64,000 nt of DNA from Bradyrhizobium ivorense (lineage in GTDB: Bacteria > Pseudomonadota > Alphaproteobacteria > Rhizobiales > Xanthobacteraceae). The stretch lies in NCBI RefSeq assembly GCF_900696085.1, contig NZ_CAADFC020000012.1, positions 162,237 to 226,236 of the forward strand, given 5' to 3'. The position numbers were made by a program, and so were the translations under genes. Under the pieces are notes generated by a model. The model was not told the DNA's origin. It was given only the letters and a program-made list of their open reading frames with translations, and searched no databases. The first letter of the stretch is position 1. The number at the start of each line of letters is the position of its first letter. Of this stretch, positions 45,738 to 54,913 are shown piece after piece.

Positions 45738-46417
45738 TGACTCAACTCCTTTGACCAGTTGATGGCGCGGACATAGACGCCAAGGGGATTCTTGCGCAGG
45801 CGCTCGGCATCCCGCGGCGTCTCGATCACGATCGAGAGAATTGCAGTCCAGCGCTCAGTCGAACTCAACGAACCGTTGTCGTAGGTGCGCTCTGTCCACG
45901 CGACCCGAAAGCTTTCCGACGACGCGCGAATGACGCTCGAGACGTCGACGGAGATTTGCGCCTTCCCCAGTTTGGCAAAGGGATCATTGTTGCGCGCATA
46001 GTCGTTGAGCGCAGCGGCGCCGCGATCCGTCGTAAAATCATAGGCCCGGAGCCAGTTCTGACGCAGAACGATGCCGTCGGCCGGTAGACCTCTGACGTCC
46101 TCGATAAAGCGTGCCAGATGGTAGGCGATCTGCGCATCAGTGGGCTGATAGTCGATGTTGGCCGGCGCAACCCTTTGAGCCTGGCCGAGATGATCGACTT
46201 CAACCACCCAGGGCGTGATCGAGCCCCGGCTCGATTGCCAGACCAACCCACCGGCGAGACCGGCCGATAGCATCAGGCAGCCGAACGCCATCAAGCGCCA
46301 GTTCTTGGCCTGCACGCGGGCCGATCCAATGCGTTCGTCCCAAACCTGCGCTGCTTTCTGATACGGTGTGACCGGTTCGGGCATGCGCCCGTAATGAACG
46401 GAAGTTCGTCTAAACAT
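45734..46417 (-). CDS. trbF: Conjugal transfer protein TrbF (VirB8-like)
   Basis: 227 aa with one TM helix (LMAFGCLMLSAGLAGGLVW) and a periplasmic VirB8 domain (VRGLPADGIVLRQNWLRAY, TERWTAILSIVIETP). I chose the ATG at 46417 (MFRRTSVHYG), nine bases after AGGGG, because TrbF proteins begin like this; an ATG at 46453 is the longer option. It overlaps trbG by ATGA. Confidence 0.92.
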   Translation of the reverse strand: MFRRTSVHYGRMPEPVTPYQKAAQVWDERIGSARVQAKNWRLMAFGCLMLSAGLAGGLVWQSSRGSITPWVVEVDHLGQAQRVAPANIDYQPTDAQIAYHLARFIEDVRGLPADGIVLRQNWLRAYDFTTDRGAAALNDYARNNDPFAKLGKAQISVDVSSVIRASSESFRVAWTERTYDNGSLSSTERWTAILSIVIETPRDAERLRKNPLGVYVRAINWSKELSQ

Positions 46418-46510
46418 CGATGGTTGCCCCTGGTAGCGACTGATCGGTTTCAAGTCGTCCGATGGAAGGATTTGCGGCGCTCCTGTACGGCGGAAGTGCA
46501 GTTGTGCGTG

Positions 46511-47740
46511 TCAGCGCTCTCCTTCAGACAAATCGACAGAGGAGCCGCTGCCACCATGATCGCCCGAGCGAACGGCCTGGCTAGCGGCCGAGGCACCATG
46601 CCGAATAGTCTCAGCGCGCCTCATGCGTCGCGCCCAATCGGGCTGCCCTTCAGCCGAAGTGTTCGCGGTCTGCGCACCGGCTTGCCCATCTCCGCCGAGC
46701 GCAGCCGCTGCACGACGCAACGGGCTCATTGCAGCCGAGCTACCCGCCTCCGCAACGCCAGCAATGCCTCCGCTTCGATAGGCGGCGGACGCGCCGCTCA
46801 AGACGGCACCCCCGCCGCGCGCGGCACCTGCCATCGCACCACCAGCGAGACCGGCGCCGCCGGCGGCGAGGCCTGCGCCCGCCGCAACGATGCCGCCGCC
46901 AGCGAGACCTGTTCCGATCGCGGCACCGGCGCCGAGTTGCGGTCCGCCCGACACCAGGCCATTTGCGATACCCGGACCAAAGATGCCGAGGCCCAGCAGC
47001 GCGAGCGCCGCGAGCACCAGCGTCATCGCGTCTTCGATTGTCGGCTGGGCGCCGCCGAAGCCTGCGGTGAACTGCGAAAACAGGGTCGAGCCGATCCCAA
47101 CGATGACGGCCAGGACCAGGACCTTGATTCCTGAAGAGATGACGTTGCCCAGGACCCGCTCGGCCGCGAAGGCCGTCTTGCCAAACAGCCCAAACGGAAT
47201 GAGCACGAAGCCGGCCAGCGTCGTGAGCTTGAACTCGATCAGGGTAACGAAGAGCTGGATCGCCAGAATGAAGAAGGCGAGCAGCACGACAACCCAGGCG
47301 AACAGGAGAACGACGATCTGGACGAAATTCTCGAAGAAACTGATGTAGCCCATCAGGTTGGAGATCGAATCGAGCAGCGGTCGGCCGGCGTCGAGTCCGA
47401 CTTGAGCGATCTTTCCAGGTCTCAGGAGATCGGATGCGGACAGGCTTGCACCCGATGCTTTCAGCCCAAGACCAGCAAAGCTCTCGAAGACGATGCGCGC
47501 CAAACTGTTCCAGTTGCCGATGAGGTAGGCAAAGACGCCCACGAAGAGCGTCTTCTTGACGAGACGCGCGATGATGTCTTCGTCCGGCCCCCAACTCCAG
47601 AACAAGGCAGCAAGCGTAATATCGATCGCGGCAAGGGTCGTGGCGAGATATCCGACGTCACTTCCCAGCAGCCCGAAGCCGTTATCGATATAACGCGTGA
47701 ACGTTTCCAAGAACTGGTCGATGATCCCCGTACCCGTCAT
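46511..47740 (-). CDS. trbL: Conjugal transfer protein TrbL (VirB6-like)
   Basis: 409 aa polytopic inner-membrane channel component. N-terminus IIDQFLETFTRYIDNGFGLL is typical, followed by at least five TM segments, then a Gly/Ala-rich low-complexity region (residues 260-340) and a polar tail. Overlaps the trbK-like gene by four bases. Confidence 0.92.
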   Translation of the reverse strand: MTGTGIIDQFLETFTRYIDNGFGLLGSDVGYLATTLAAIDITLAALFWSWGPDEDIIARLVKKTLFVGVFAYLIGNWNSLARIVFESFAGLGLKASGASLSASDLLRPGKIAQVGLDAGRPLLDSISNLMGYISFFENFVQIVVLLFAWVVVLLAFFILAIQLFVTLIEFKLTTLAGFVLIPFGLFGKTAFAAERVLGNVISSGIKVLVLAVIVGIGSTLFSQFTAGFGGAQPTIEDAMTLVLAALALLGLGIFGPGIANGLVSGGPQLGAGAAIGTGLAGGGIVAAGAGLAAGGAGLAGGAMAGAARGGGAVLSGASAAYRSGGIAGVAEAGSSAAMSPLRRAAAALGGDGQAGAQTANTSAEGQPDWARRMRRAETIRHGASAASQAVRSGDHGGSGSSVDLSEGER

Positions 47741-48108
47741 GGCTTGCTCGCCTCAGGTGTTGCCAGGTTCGGATATCCCTGCGGGATCCGGCTCTGATCC
47801 TTTGGGGCGGGCGCCAATGCTGCGGCGGGTTCTTCTGGGCCAGGAACCGCGGCACCGGCTCTCTTGGCGAAGAAGCGTCGCCGGTTTTCGGCCCAGACCT
47901 GCCTGCAATGCTGATAGCCGGCCGTTTCCTCCGCAGTGACGCTGCGGCAGCGTGCGAGGTCAGAGCTGGTTGTACCTGTCGTCTGCTCCGTCTTCGGCAG
48001 CGCGGGCGGTTCGTCACCACCGCGAAGCTGAATCGTGCAAGCAGTAACGACCAACACGCCGATTGTCGTAAGCAGCGACAACGCCTTGAATGCCCGTATG
48101 TCGGTCAT
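47737..48108 (-). CDS. TrbK-like small lipoprotein
   Basis: 123 aa with signal and lipobox (LLTTIGVLVVTACTIQ). It contains RCRSVTAEETAGYQHCRQVWAENRRRFF split by conserved Cys residues, as in the alternative TrbK proteins of ICEs. By position between trbJ and trbL it may provide entry exclusion or assembly support. Confidence 0.78.
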   Translation of the reverse strand: MTDIRAFKALSLLTTIGVLVVTACTIQLRGGDEPPALPKTEQTTGTTSSDLARCRSVTAEETAGYQHCRQVWAENRRRFFAKRAGAAVPGPEEPAAALAPAPKDQSRIPQGYPNLATPEASKP

Positions 48109-48836
48109 TAGTGGAACATCTGCACGTTAGATGATTGATAGCCCTGCCCCGGTGTCAGGAAGCGCCGAAGCTGTTCTCGTCCCTGATCCTGAGCCGAGGC
48201 ACGCTGAGCTGCTTCGAGACTCTGCGCCCGACCTTGCGCCGTGACGACAGCCGTCAGGTCGGCGAGCTGCTGCGCGTTCAGCGCGAGGATCTGATTGCCG
48301 GCCTGCGTTGCCTGGAGCGCGCCGCTAGCGCCTTGGCTAGACGTTACCAGCGCGGACGTCTGGATACGATTGGTGTCGAGATTGCCAACGATACCCGCCT
48401 GGACGCGCAACGCGTCTTGCGTTGCGGCAAAGGAATTCTGCCAACGCGCCTGAGCGTTGGAGATCAGCAGTTGGTTCGACTGGCTGCCGGTCGCCGGCGC
48501 GTAGCTGGTCGAGAAGGCGCGATCGATCTGTTGAACGTCGTAGGCGATCCGCTGGGCCTGGGTCAGCAATTGCTGGGTCCGCTGAATCGATGACTGCAGT
48601 TGCTGCAGCGACGAATACGGCAGGTTTGCCAGATTCCTTGCCTGATTGATCAGCATCTGTGCCTCGTTCTGCAGCGAGGTGATCTGATTGTTGATCTGCT
48701 GGAGCTCCCGCGCGGCCGTTAGAACGTTCTGGACGTAATTGTTGGGATCAAAGACGATCAGCGCCCGCGCGGGCAAGGTAACACTAAGCAAGAGCGCGGC
48801 CGTGCCAGCGGCCGCCAATAGGCCAAGGCGCTTCAT
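48108..48836 (-). CDS. trbJ: Conjugal transfer protein TrbJ (VirB5-like)
   Basis: 242 aa. Signal peptide (AAAGTAALLLSVTLPARA), then IVFDPNNYVQNVLTAARELQ and long Gln-rich helices (QQINNQITSLQNEAQMLINQ), the normal TrbJ pattern. A secreted pilus-tip or adhesin-like component. Confidence 0.92.
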   Translation of the reverse strand: MKRLGLLAAAGTAALLLSVTLPARALIVFDPNNYVQNVLTAARELQQINNQITSLQNEAQMLINQARNLANLPYSSLQQLQSSIQRTQQLLTQAQRIAYDVQQIDRAFSTSYAPATGSQSNQLLISNAQARWQNSFAATQDALRVQAGIVGNLDTNRIQTSALVTSSQGASGALQATQAGNQILALNAQQLADLTAVVTAQGRAQSLEAAQRASAQDQGREQLRRFLTPGQGYQSSNVQMFH

Positions 48837-51274
48837 AGCGAGTTCTCCAGGTTGACAAGATTGGGGATCAGGTCGACGGCCCAGGCGACGCCACGGTGTT
48901 GGAGCCAGGCCGGTACAAAGCCGTCAGGTCCATGTTCGGCGAGGAGCTGCGCGATGGCAGCCTGGTCTGTCTTGGAAGAGGCCGCGGTAAAGGCGAGCGC
49001 GACCTCACCGAGCCCAAGTTCGAACATCCGGTTGCCGCGACGCGACTGGCAGTAGTAGTCGCGCTTTGGCGTTGCCCGACTCAGAAGCTCGATCTGGCGA
49101 TCGTTGAGTCCGAAGCGGCGGTAGATGGCAGTGATCTGCGGTTCGATCGCCCGTTCGTTCGGGAGCAACAGTCGCGTTGGGCAGCTTTCGATGATTGCCG
49201 GCGCGATTGCGGAGCCATCGATGTCAGAAAGCGACTGTGTGGCGAAGATGACGGACGCGTTCTTCTTCCGAAGCGTCTTCAGCCATTCCCGGAGTTGCCC
49301 TGCAAAATCCTCGTCATCGAGGGCAAGCCAACCTTCATCAACAATCAGGAGTGTGGGCCGGCCATCGAGATGATCACCAATACGATGGAAGAGGTACGCC
49401 AGCACGGCCGGCGCAGCACTCGTTCCGATCAAGCCTTCGGTCTCAAAGGCCTGGACCGACGCCTCGCCGAGACGCTCGAATTCGGCATCGAGCAGGCGCC
49501 CGGACGGACCGCCGAGGCAATAAGGTTGCAAGGCGCGCTTCAGAGAGTTCGATTGGAGCAGGACGGACAGGCCTGTCAGGGTGCGCTCCTCCCTCGGAGC
49601 CGAAGCAAGAGATGTCAGCGCCGACCACAGATGATCCTTGACCTCCGGGGTGATATCGACCTTTTCCCGAGCAAGGATCGCGCAGATCCATTCCGTGGCC
49701 CATCCGCGTTCGGAAGGATCGTCGATCCAGGCCAGCGGCTGCAGGGCGACGGGTTGTTCACCTGCGTCGGACAATGCGCCACCGAGATCGTGCCAATCAC
49801 CGCCCATGGCGAGGGCGGCCGCCCGGATCGAACCACCGAAGTCAAACGCAAAGACCTGGGAGTTCGGGTAACGGCGGAACTGTAGCGCCATCAGCGCGAG
49901 CAGCACTGACTTGCCAGCGCCTGTCGGTCCCACCACAAGGGTATGGCCGACATCACCGACGTGGAGCGAGAATCGGAACGGCGTTGATCCCTCGGTCTTG
50001 CCGAACAGAAGCGGCGGCCCCTTAAGGTGGAGGTCCCTCGCCTCACCGGCCCAAACGGCCGACATCGGAATCATATGGGCGAGGTTGAGAGTTGAGATCG
50101 GCGGCTGCCGCACATTGGCGTAGACGTGCCCGGGTAGACTGCCGAGCCAGGCTTCAACGGCGTTCACCGTCTCGATCATGCAGGTGAAATCGCGGCCCTG
50201 GATGACCTTTTCGACCAGCCGCAGCTTTTCATCGGCAGCATTGGGATCACGGTCCCAGACAGTGATGGTCGCGGTGACAAAGGCCTGTCCGATCTGATCA
50301 GACCCCAGTTCCTGCAATGCCGCGTCGGCATCAAGCGCCTTGTTGTGGGCGTCGGTATCGAGTAGCGTCGACGCCTCGTTCGTCATGACCTCCTTGAGAA
50401 TGGCGCCGATGGATTTGCGCTTGGCAAACCACTGCCGACGAATCTTGGTCAGCAGCTTGGTGGCATGGGTCTTGTCGAGCATGATCGCCCGGGTCGACCA
50501 ACGATAAGAGAATGGCAGGCGATTCAGATCATCCAGAATTCCCGGGGTCGTCGCGCCCGGAAAGCCGATAATCGTCAGGACCCGAAGATTGGCAGAACCC
50601 AGCATCGGCTCAAGCCCGCCGATCAGCGGCTGGTCGGCCAACAGCGCATCGATGTACATAGGAATCTCGGGCACTCGAACCCGATGACGCTTGGTCGAGA
50701 TCGTCGAGTGCAGATAAGTCAGCGTGTCCTGATCATCGAGCCAAGCACATTCGGGCATGAACCCTTCAACGAGTTGCAGCACGCGGTTGGTCTGATCGAC
50801 AAACCCGCGCAGCACCTCGCGCGCGTCCGCTCCAACTGTCCGATCGCGTCCCTCGTAGAGCAGTCGCTCTGCTTGGGCAGCCCCCTCTTCCGGGGGCAAA
50901 TAGAGCAAGGTCAGGAAATAACTGGACTCATAGTGGGCGCCCGCCTCTTCAAACTGAGCTCTGCGCTCGGCGTCGACCAGTGCGGATACGACATCCGGAA
51001 ATGTGCTCGGAGGATAGGCCCCGGCAAAATGGCGCTGCGCCTCGACGAATACGGCCCAGCCTGTTCCGAGGCGGCGCAGGGCGTTGTTCAGACGGCCGGC
51101 GACGGCGACAAGTTCAGCCGGCACCGCACTGTCGAGGTCAGGCCCCCGGAACTTTGCTGTCCGTTGAAACGAGCCGTCCTTGTTCAGGATGATTCCCTCG
51201 TCGACTAGGGCGGCCCACGGCAAGAAGTCCGCAAGACGCGCGTTGGAATGGCGGTATTCGGCAAGGTTCATCAT
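48833..51274 (-). CDS. trbE: Conjugal transfer ATPase TrbE (VirB4-like)
   Basis: 813 aa. Walker A VVGPTGAGKSVLLALMAL near residue 450, Walker B LLIVDEGWLALDDEDFAGQL, and FATQSLSDIDGSAIAPAIIE. It powers pilus assembly at the inner membrane. The start is the ATG pair at 51274 (MMNLAEYR); the longer frame has no similarity. It precedes trbJ with an ATGA overlap. Confidence 0.94.
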   Translation of the reverse strand: MMNLAEYRHSNARLADFLPWAALVDEGIILNKDGSFQRTAKFRGPDLDSAVPAELVAVAGRLNNALRRLGTGWAVFVEAQRHFAGAYPPSTFPDVVSALVDAERRAQFEEAGAHYESSYFLTLLYLPPEEGAAQAERLLYEGRDRTVGADAREVLRGFVDQTNRVLQLVEGFMPECAWLDDQDTLTYLHSTISTKRHRVRVPEIPMYIDALLADQPLIGGLEPMLGSANLRVLTIIGFPGATTPGILDDLNRLPFSYRWSTRAIMLDKTHATKLLTKIRRQWFAKRKSIGAILKEVMTNEASTLLDTDAHNKALDADAALQELGSDQIGQAFVTATITVWDRDPNAADEKLRLVEKVIQGRDFTCMIETVNAVEAWLGSLPGHVYANVRQPPISTLNLAHMIPMSAVWAGEARDLHLKGPPLLFGKTEGSTPFRFSLHVGDVGHTLVVGPTGAGKSVLLALMALQFRRYPNSQVFAFDFGGSIRAAALAMGGDWHDLGGALSDAGEQPVALQPLAWIDDPSERGWATEWICAILAREKVDITPEVKDHLWSALTSLASAPREERTLTGLSVLLQSNSLKRALQPYCLGGPSGRLLDAEFERLGEASVQAFETEGLIGTSAAPAVLAYLFHRIGDHLDGRPTLLIVDEGWLALDDEDFAGQLREWLKTLRKKNASVIFATQSLSDIDGSAIAPAIIESCPTRLLLPNERAIEPQITAIYRRFGLNDRQIELLSRATPKRDYYCQSRRGNRMFELGLGEVALAFTAASSKTDQAAIAQLLAEHGPDGFVPAWLQHRGVAWAVDLIPNLVNLENSL

Positions 51275-51284
51275 GGTAGAGAGC

Positions 51285-51548
51285 TCAGGCGTTGAGATGG
51301 CCGGGAATGCGAAGGTGTCGGCGCACGACGTCGACAAAGGCAGGATCGCGCTTGGCTGCCCAGACGGCGGCCATATGGCCGATGAACAAGAGGACAAGGC
51401 CCGCGATCCAGAGCCGAAGTCCGAGCCCCAGGGCTGCGGCAAGCGTGCCGTTGACGATCGCGACCGACCGTGGCGCGCCGCCCATCAGGATTGGCTCAGT
51501 GAGCGCGCGATGAACGAGCACGACAAAGCCTGTGACCGGTTCATCCAT
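51285..51548 (-). CDS. trbD: Conjugal transfer protein TrbD (VirB3-like)
   Basis: 87 aa inner-membrane protein. Conserved VHRALTEPILMGGAPR, two hydrophobic segments (VNGTLAAALGLGLRLWIAGL, LLFIGHMAAVWAAKRDP). The start shares one base with the trbC stop (TGATG). Confidence 0.92.
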   Translation of the reverse strand: MDEPVTGFVVLVHRALTEPILMGGAPRSVAIVNGTLAAALGLGLRLWIAGLVLLFIGHMAAVWAAKRDPAFVDVVRRHLRIPGHLNA

Positions 51549-51874
51549 CAGATCACCACGCCGCCGCCGAAGGAGAAGAACGAAAGGAAGAAACTCGAGG
51601 CGGCAAACGCGATCGACAGACCGAACACGATCTGGATCAGCCTGCGGAACCCCCCCGACGAGTCTCCGAACGCGAGCGTGAGCCCAGTTACGACGATGAT
51701 GATGACGGCAATAATCTTGGCGACAGGCCCCTCGACCGACTGCAGGATCTGATTGAGTGGCTGTTCCCACGGCATGTTCGATCCGGCAGCCCATGCCGGT
51801 GCTGACGCCAAAAGAAGCGTCCCGGACATGGCCAGTGAAGCGGCATCTCGACGAAAACGAAATTGCGGACGCAT
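51548..51874 (-). CDS. trbC: Conjugal transfer prepilin TrbC (VirB2-like)
   Basis: 108 aa. Signal segment (SGTLLLASAPAWAAG), then GSNMPWEQPLNQILQSVEGP and two TM helices (IIAVIIIVVTGLTLAFGD, IQIVFGLSIAFAASSFFL). This is the pilus subunit, probably processed by the TraF peptidase encoded at 61261-61773. Confidence 0.93.
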   Translation of the reverse strand: MRPQFRFRRDAASLAMSGTLLLASAPAWAAGSNMPWEQPLNQILQSVEGPVAKIIAVIIIVVTGLTLAFGDSSGGFRRLIQIVFGLSIAFAASSFFLSFFSFGGGVVI

Positions 51875-51875
51875 G

Positions 51876-52838
51876 TCAGTCTCCTGCTGATGAAAGGTCG
51901 TAGTCGCCGGCGGCCCCTAGCCCGGTAACGCGGGCAAGTTCAGCGAGGCGACGGTCAGCGCCGCGCCCCGCAAGCACAGCAACGAGGTTGATGGTCTCAG
52001 CGATCAGGGCGCGCGGAACCGTGATGACGGCTTCCTGGATGAGTTGCTCGAGCCGCCGCAGGGCACCGAGCGCGGTGCCCGCATGAATAGTGCCGATGCC
52101 GCCGGGGTGGCCGGTGCCCCAGGCCTTGAGCAGATCGAGTGCTTCGGCACCGCGAACTTCGCCGACTGGAATCCGGTCAGGACGCAGTCGCAGCGACGAG
52201 CGAACGAGGTCCGATAGCGTGGCCACGCCATCTTTGGTACGCAAAGCGACGAGATTGGGCGCTTTGCACTGAAGTTCGCGGGTATCTTCGATCAGCACGA
52301 CCCGATCAGACGTCTTTGCCACCTCGGCCAAGAGCGCATTCGTCAATGTTGTCTTGCCGGTCGATGTCCCGCCGGTGACGAGGATGTTCTGGCGTGAGGC
52401 GACTGCGCTTTTCAGGATGTTGGCCTGTTCCGGGGTCATGATCTCTTTGGCGACGTAGTCATCCAGCGTAAACACGGCGACGGCGGGCTTGCGGATAGCA
52501 AAGGCCGGTGCCGCAACGACCGGGGGCAAGAGCCCCTCGAAGCGTTCGCCGGTCCCAGGCAATTCGGCCGAGACCCGTGGCGCGCCGGCATGCACCTCGG
52601 CGCCTACGTGGTGCGCAACCAGACGAACAATGCGCTCGCCATCCGCTGCGGACAGAGTTTCGCCTGTATCGGTCAGGCCATGCGACAACCGGTCGATCCA
52701 CAGCCGTCCATCTGGGTTGAGCATTACCTCGATGATCGATTCATCCTCGAGGTATCCGGCGATCGCTGGGCCAAGCGCACTACGCAGCATTCGCGCACCG
52801 CGCGAATTCGCCTCCGATTGAAAGGAATGGATTGCCAC
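51876..52838 (-). CDS. trbB: Conjugal transfer ATPase TrbB (VirB11-like)
   Basis: 320 aa hexameric traffic ATPase. LRSALGPAIAGYLEDESIIE at the start, Walker A VTGGTSTGKTTLTNALL, Asp box VVLIEDTRELQ, Walker B-type RLRPDRIPVGEVRGAEALD, and His box TGHPGGIGTIHAGT. I chose the GTG at 52838 with GTGAGGG upstream; a GTG at 52850 is the alternative. It is the first gene of the trb operon. Confidence 0.92.
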   Translation of the reverse strand: MAIHSFQSEANSRGARMLRSALGPAIAGYLEDESIIEVMLNPDGRLWIDRLSHGLTDTGETLSAADGERIVRLVAHHVGAEVHAGAPRVSAELPGTGERFEGLLPPVVAAPAFAIRKPAVAVFTLDDYVAKEIMTPEQANILKSAVASRQNILVTGGTSTGKTTLTNALLAEVAKTSDRVVLIEDTRELQCKAPNLVALRTKDGVATLSDLVRSSLRLRPDRIPVGEVRGAEALDLLKAWGTGHPGGIGTIHAGTALGALRRLEQLIQEAVITVPRALIAETINLVAVLAGRGADRRLAELARVTGLGAAGDYDLSSAGD

Positions 52839-52944
52839 CGTTGCCCTCACCGAATGAGGGCGTCCACAGAGGGCCCCTCAGATGGGGACGATTAGAAAAG
52901 GCACCAATGGACTTGGCGCAACAAGCGCTTTCGGCGATCGAAGA

Positions 52945-52964
52945 CTGGCGTAGAAAAAGAAAGA
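52945..52964 (+). repeat. Direct repeat, left copy, flanking the MFS gene
   Basis: The 20-base sequence CTGGCGTAGAAAAAGAAAGA is identical to 54432-54451 in the same orientation. The two copies bracket a 1.47-kb unit that contains only the MFS gene. Confidence 0.85.
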
Positions 52965-53020
52965 TTGAGAGGCGATATTTGACGCCCACTCAATCGTATC
53001 GGTTCCCTGCGAGTTGCTGC

Positions 53021-54349
53021 TCACCACTCCGCATCGTCATCCGGAGGCAGGAGGATGGCCGAATTCTCGTACAAGCCAACTGACTCGACAGGTTCGAAGG
53101 CGCTAGCCGACATCTCGAGAGAGATTGAACCCACCCATGACGCAAAGGACCGAAACCAAGGCAGCGCGAACCAGAGCAACGTCGCGATCTGCAGCGCTAC
53201 GTTGAGACCGAACGCTACTTGATAGGCTTGGACGGGCCTATGGCCATCATTCGCAGACCATTGCTCCAGGATAAGACCTGTCGCGTATTGTGCCAGAAAC
53301 GCCCAACCAAAGTGCAAGACGTTCAAGGCACCGTTGGCACGACCGGCAAGCTCCGGCGGAAAGTAATCCGCTATCACCGCGAAGCTGACCACAGTTGCCG
53401 TTCCGACAATTGCGACAACAGACCATGGCAAGATAGATGGCAGAGACGCTCGCAGAATCAAGGCAAACTCGGCTGCGATAAATAGTACCGCAACCATCGC
53501 CAATATTGTCTCCGCCCCGATTCCCCTTCGTTTGACGCAATGGACTGTCATACCGAACAACCAGGCACCAGCGCTAAGTACGATCGACATAATGAAAAGC
53601 TGTCTCACGAGACTTGCGCGATCAAACCCCTCTACGTCAGTCAGCCATGGCGATGCCCACAATCCCTGCAGAGACCAAGCCGATCCAATGCAAGTCGCCG
53701 ACAACGGGGCCATTCGCCAAAAGCGCCGATCACTGAAAACGGAGCTCAGGGTGGCGGAAGCCATTGATGGGGCTACGCTTCGTTCAGGCACCACGAGATA
53801 GATGAGAATGGCCGTCGTACCGGTCGCGATTGCCAGAATCTCGAAGAGCTGCCGCCAGCCCATCGAAGTCAGCAGGTATTCGACGGGAGCCGTCGCGGTC
53901 ACCGCTCCTAGCGACCCCAGCATGATCATATAGCCGTTCAGCAAGGCAACTCGTTCCCTAGGGAACCAAAGGATGATCGACTTCAGTCCTGCGGTCAGTG
54001 CCGCCGCTACGCCAAGCCCGATCATTGCGCGCGCGATCAAAAGCGACAGGAAGCCAGTCGATACCGCAAACAGTCCGCCGCCCACTGCTGCGAGCAAGAG
54101 CAGAACGCTCTGGACGCGCCGCGGACCAAAGTGGTCCAACAATAAGCCGACGGGGATCTGGGCCGCCGCGAGAACAAGAAAATAGACTGACGTAAGCAAC
54201 CCGAGGTCGGCAGTTCCAAGCCCGGTGTCCGAGCTGAGATGGCTGGCGATCAGAGCGTTGATCGTTCGAAACAGATATGAGAGATAGTACCCAGCTGCAA
54301 AAGGAAGAAAAACGCGCGCGATTCGACGCCATGCCGTTGAGATTTGCAT
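53021..54349 (-). CDS. MFS transporter inserted in the tra/trb region
   Basis: 442 aa with about 12 TM segments. It begins VFLPFAAGYYLSYLFRTINA; the loop 2-3 motif is LLLDHFGPRRVQSVL, and SVYFLVLAAAQIPVGLLLDH is typical of the superfamily. A low-complexity acidic tail (LLPPDDDAEW) ends the protein. The gene is less G+C-rich than its neighbours, is not part of the usual conjugation set, and lies between 20-bp direct repeats. Substrate unknown. Confidence 0.85.
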   Translation of the reverse strand: MQISTAWRRIARVFLPFAAGYYLSYLFRTINALIASHLSSDTGLGTADLGLLTSVYFLVLAAAQIPVGLLLDHFGPRRVQSVLLLLAAVGGGLFAVSTGFLSLLIARAMIGLGVAAALTAGLKSIILWFPRERVALLNGYMIMLGSLGAVTATAPVEYLLTSMGWRQLFEILAIATGTTAILIYLVVPERSVAPSMASATLSSVFSDRRFWRMAPLSATCIGSAWSLQGLWASPWLTDVEGFDRASLVRQLFIMSIVLSAGAWLFGMTVHCVKRRGIGAETILAMVAVLFIAAEFALILRASLPSILPWSVVAIVGTATVVSFAVIADYFPPELAGRANGALNVLHFGWAFLAQYATGLILEQWSANDGHRPVQAYQVAFGLNVALQIATLLWFALPWFRSFASWVGSISLEMSASAFEPVESVGLYENSAILLPPDDDAEW

Positions 54350-54431
54350 GCTGGCCCCTTTGCTCTCAGCTCACCCGAGCCGATAGCGCGTCCAGCTTTT
54401 GTCAGTTCGGTTAACTCGCGGTGGTAGTAGG

Positions 54432-54451
54432 CTGGCGTAGAAAAAGAAAGA
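54432..54451 (+). repeat. Direct repeat, right copy, flanking the MFS gene
   Basis: Perfect 20-base match to 52945-52964. It lies 30 bases downstream of the copG-type gene stop, where trbB would normally follow. Confidence 0.85.
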
Positions 54452-54481
54452 GCGGCGAAATGGTCCATCGACATGGTTCAA

Positions 54482-54907
54482 TCAGCCTTCTTCGGCCGAT
54501 TCCTGACGGCGGATATCTTCTGGAATCTCGCGCAGAAAGCTTTGCCCCTTTTGCAAGCGACGCCCGAGCGCCTCGACAAATCCCTCAAAGCGCTCCCTTC
54601 CCTTTGCTTGGGCGGCCGATTGCGCATCGTTGGGCAACGGTGGCGTGATCGTTAGCCAAAAACGAATGAAGAGGGCCAAGGTCTCGGCCGTCAAACCAAC
54701 GTCACGTTCCAGCCTCTGCATCTGACGGGAAAGCCGATCCAGACGACGGGTAAATGCTGCCTCCCGCCTGTCCTCTCCATCCGGTGACAGAAACGAAGCG
54801 ACGGCCGCTTCCACGATCGCAGACCGCGAAAGCTTTTTGCGATCGGCGAGATCAGAAATCTGCCTCAGAAGCTCGGGCGGGAAATAGACGTTCATCCGGT
54901 CGCGCAT
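54482..54907 (-). CDS. CopG/RHH-family protein of the ICE transfer operon
   Basis: 141 aa. An N-terminal ribbon-helix-helix (RMNVYFPPELLRQISDLADR, KKLSRSAIVEAAVASFL) is followed by a helical region and one hydrophobic stretch (LALFIRFWLTITPPLP). It lies between traG and trbB as in related ICEs. It probably regulates the transfer genes or assists the relaxosome. Six bases separate it from the traG stop. Confidence 0.88.
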   Translation of the reverse strand: MRDRMNVYFPPELLRQISDLADRKKLSRSAIVEAAVASFLSPDGEDRREAAFTRRLDRLSRQMQRLERDVGLTAETLALFIRFWLTITPPLPNDAQSAAQAKGRERFEGFVEALGRRLQKGQSFLREIPEDIRRQESAEEG

Positions 54908-54913
54908 ATTGCC

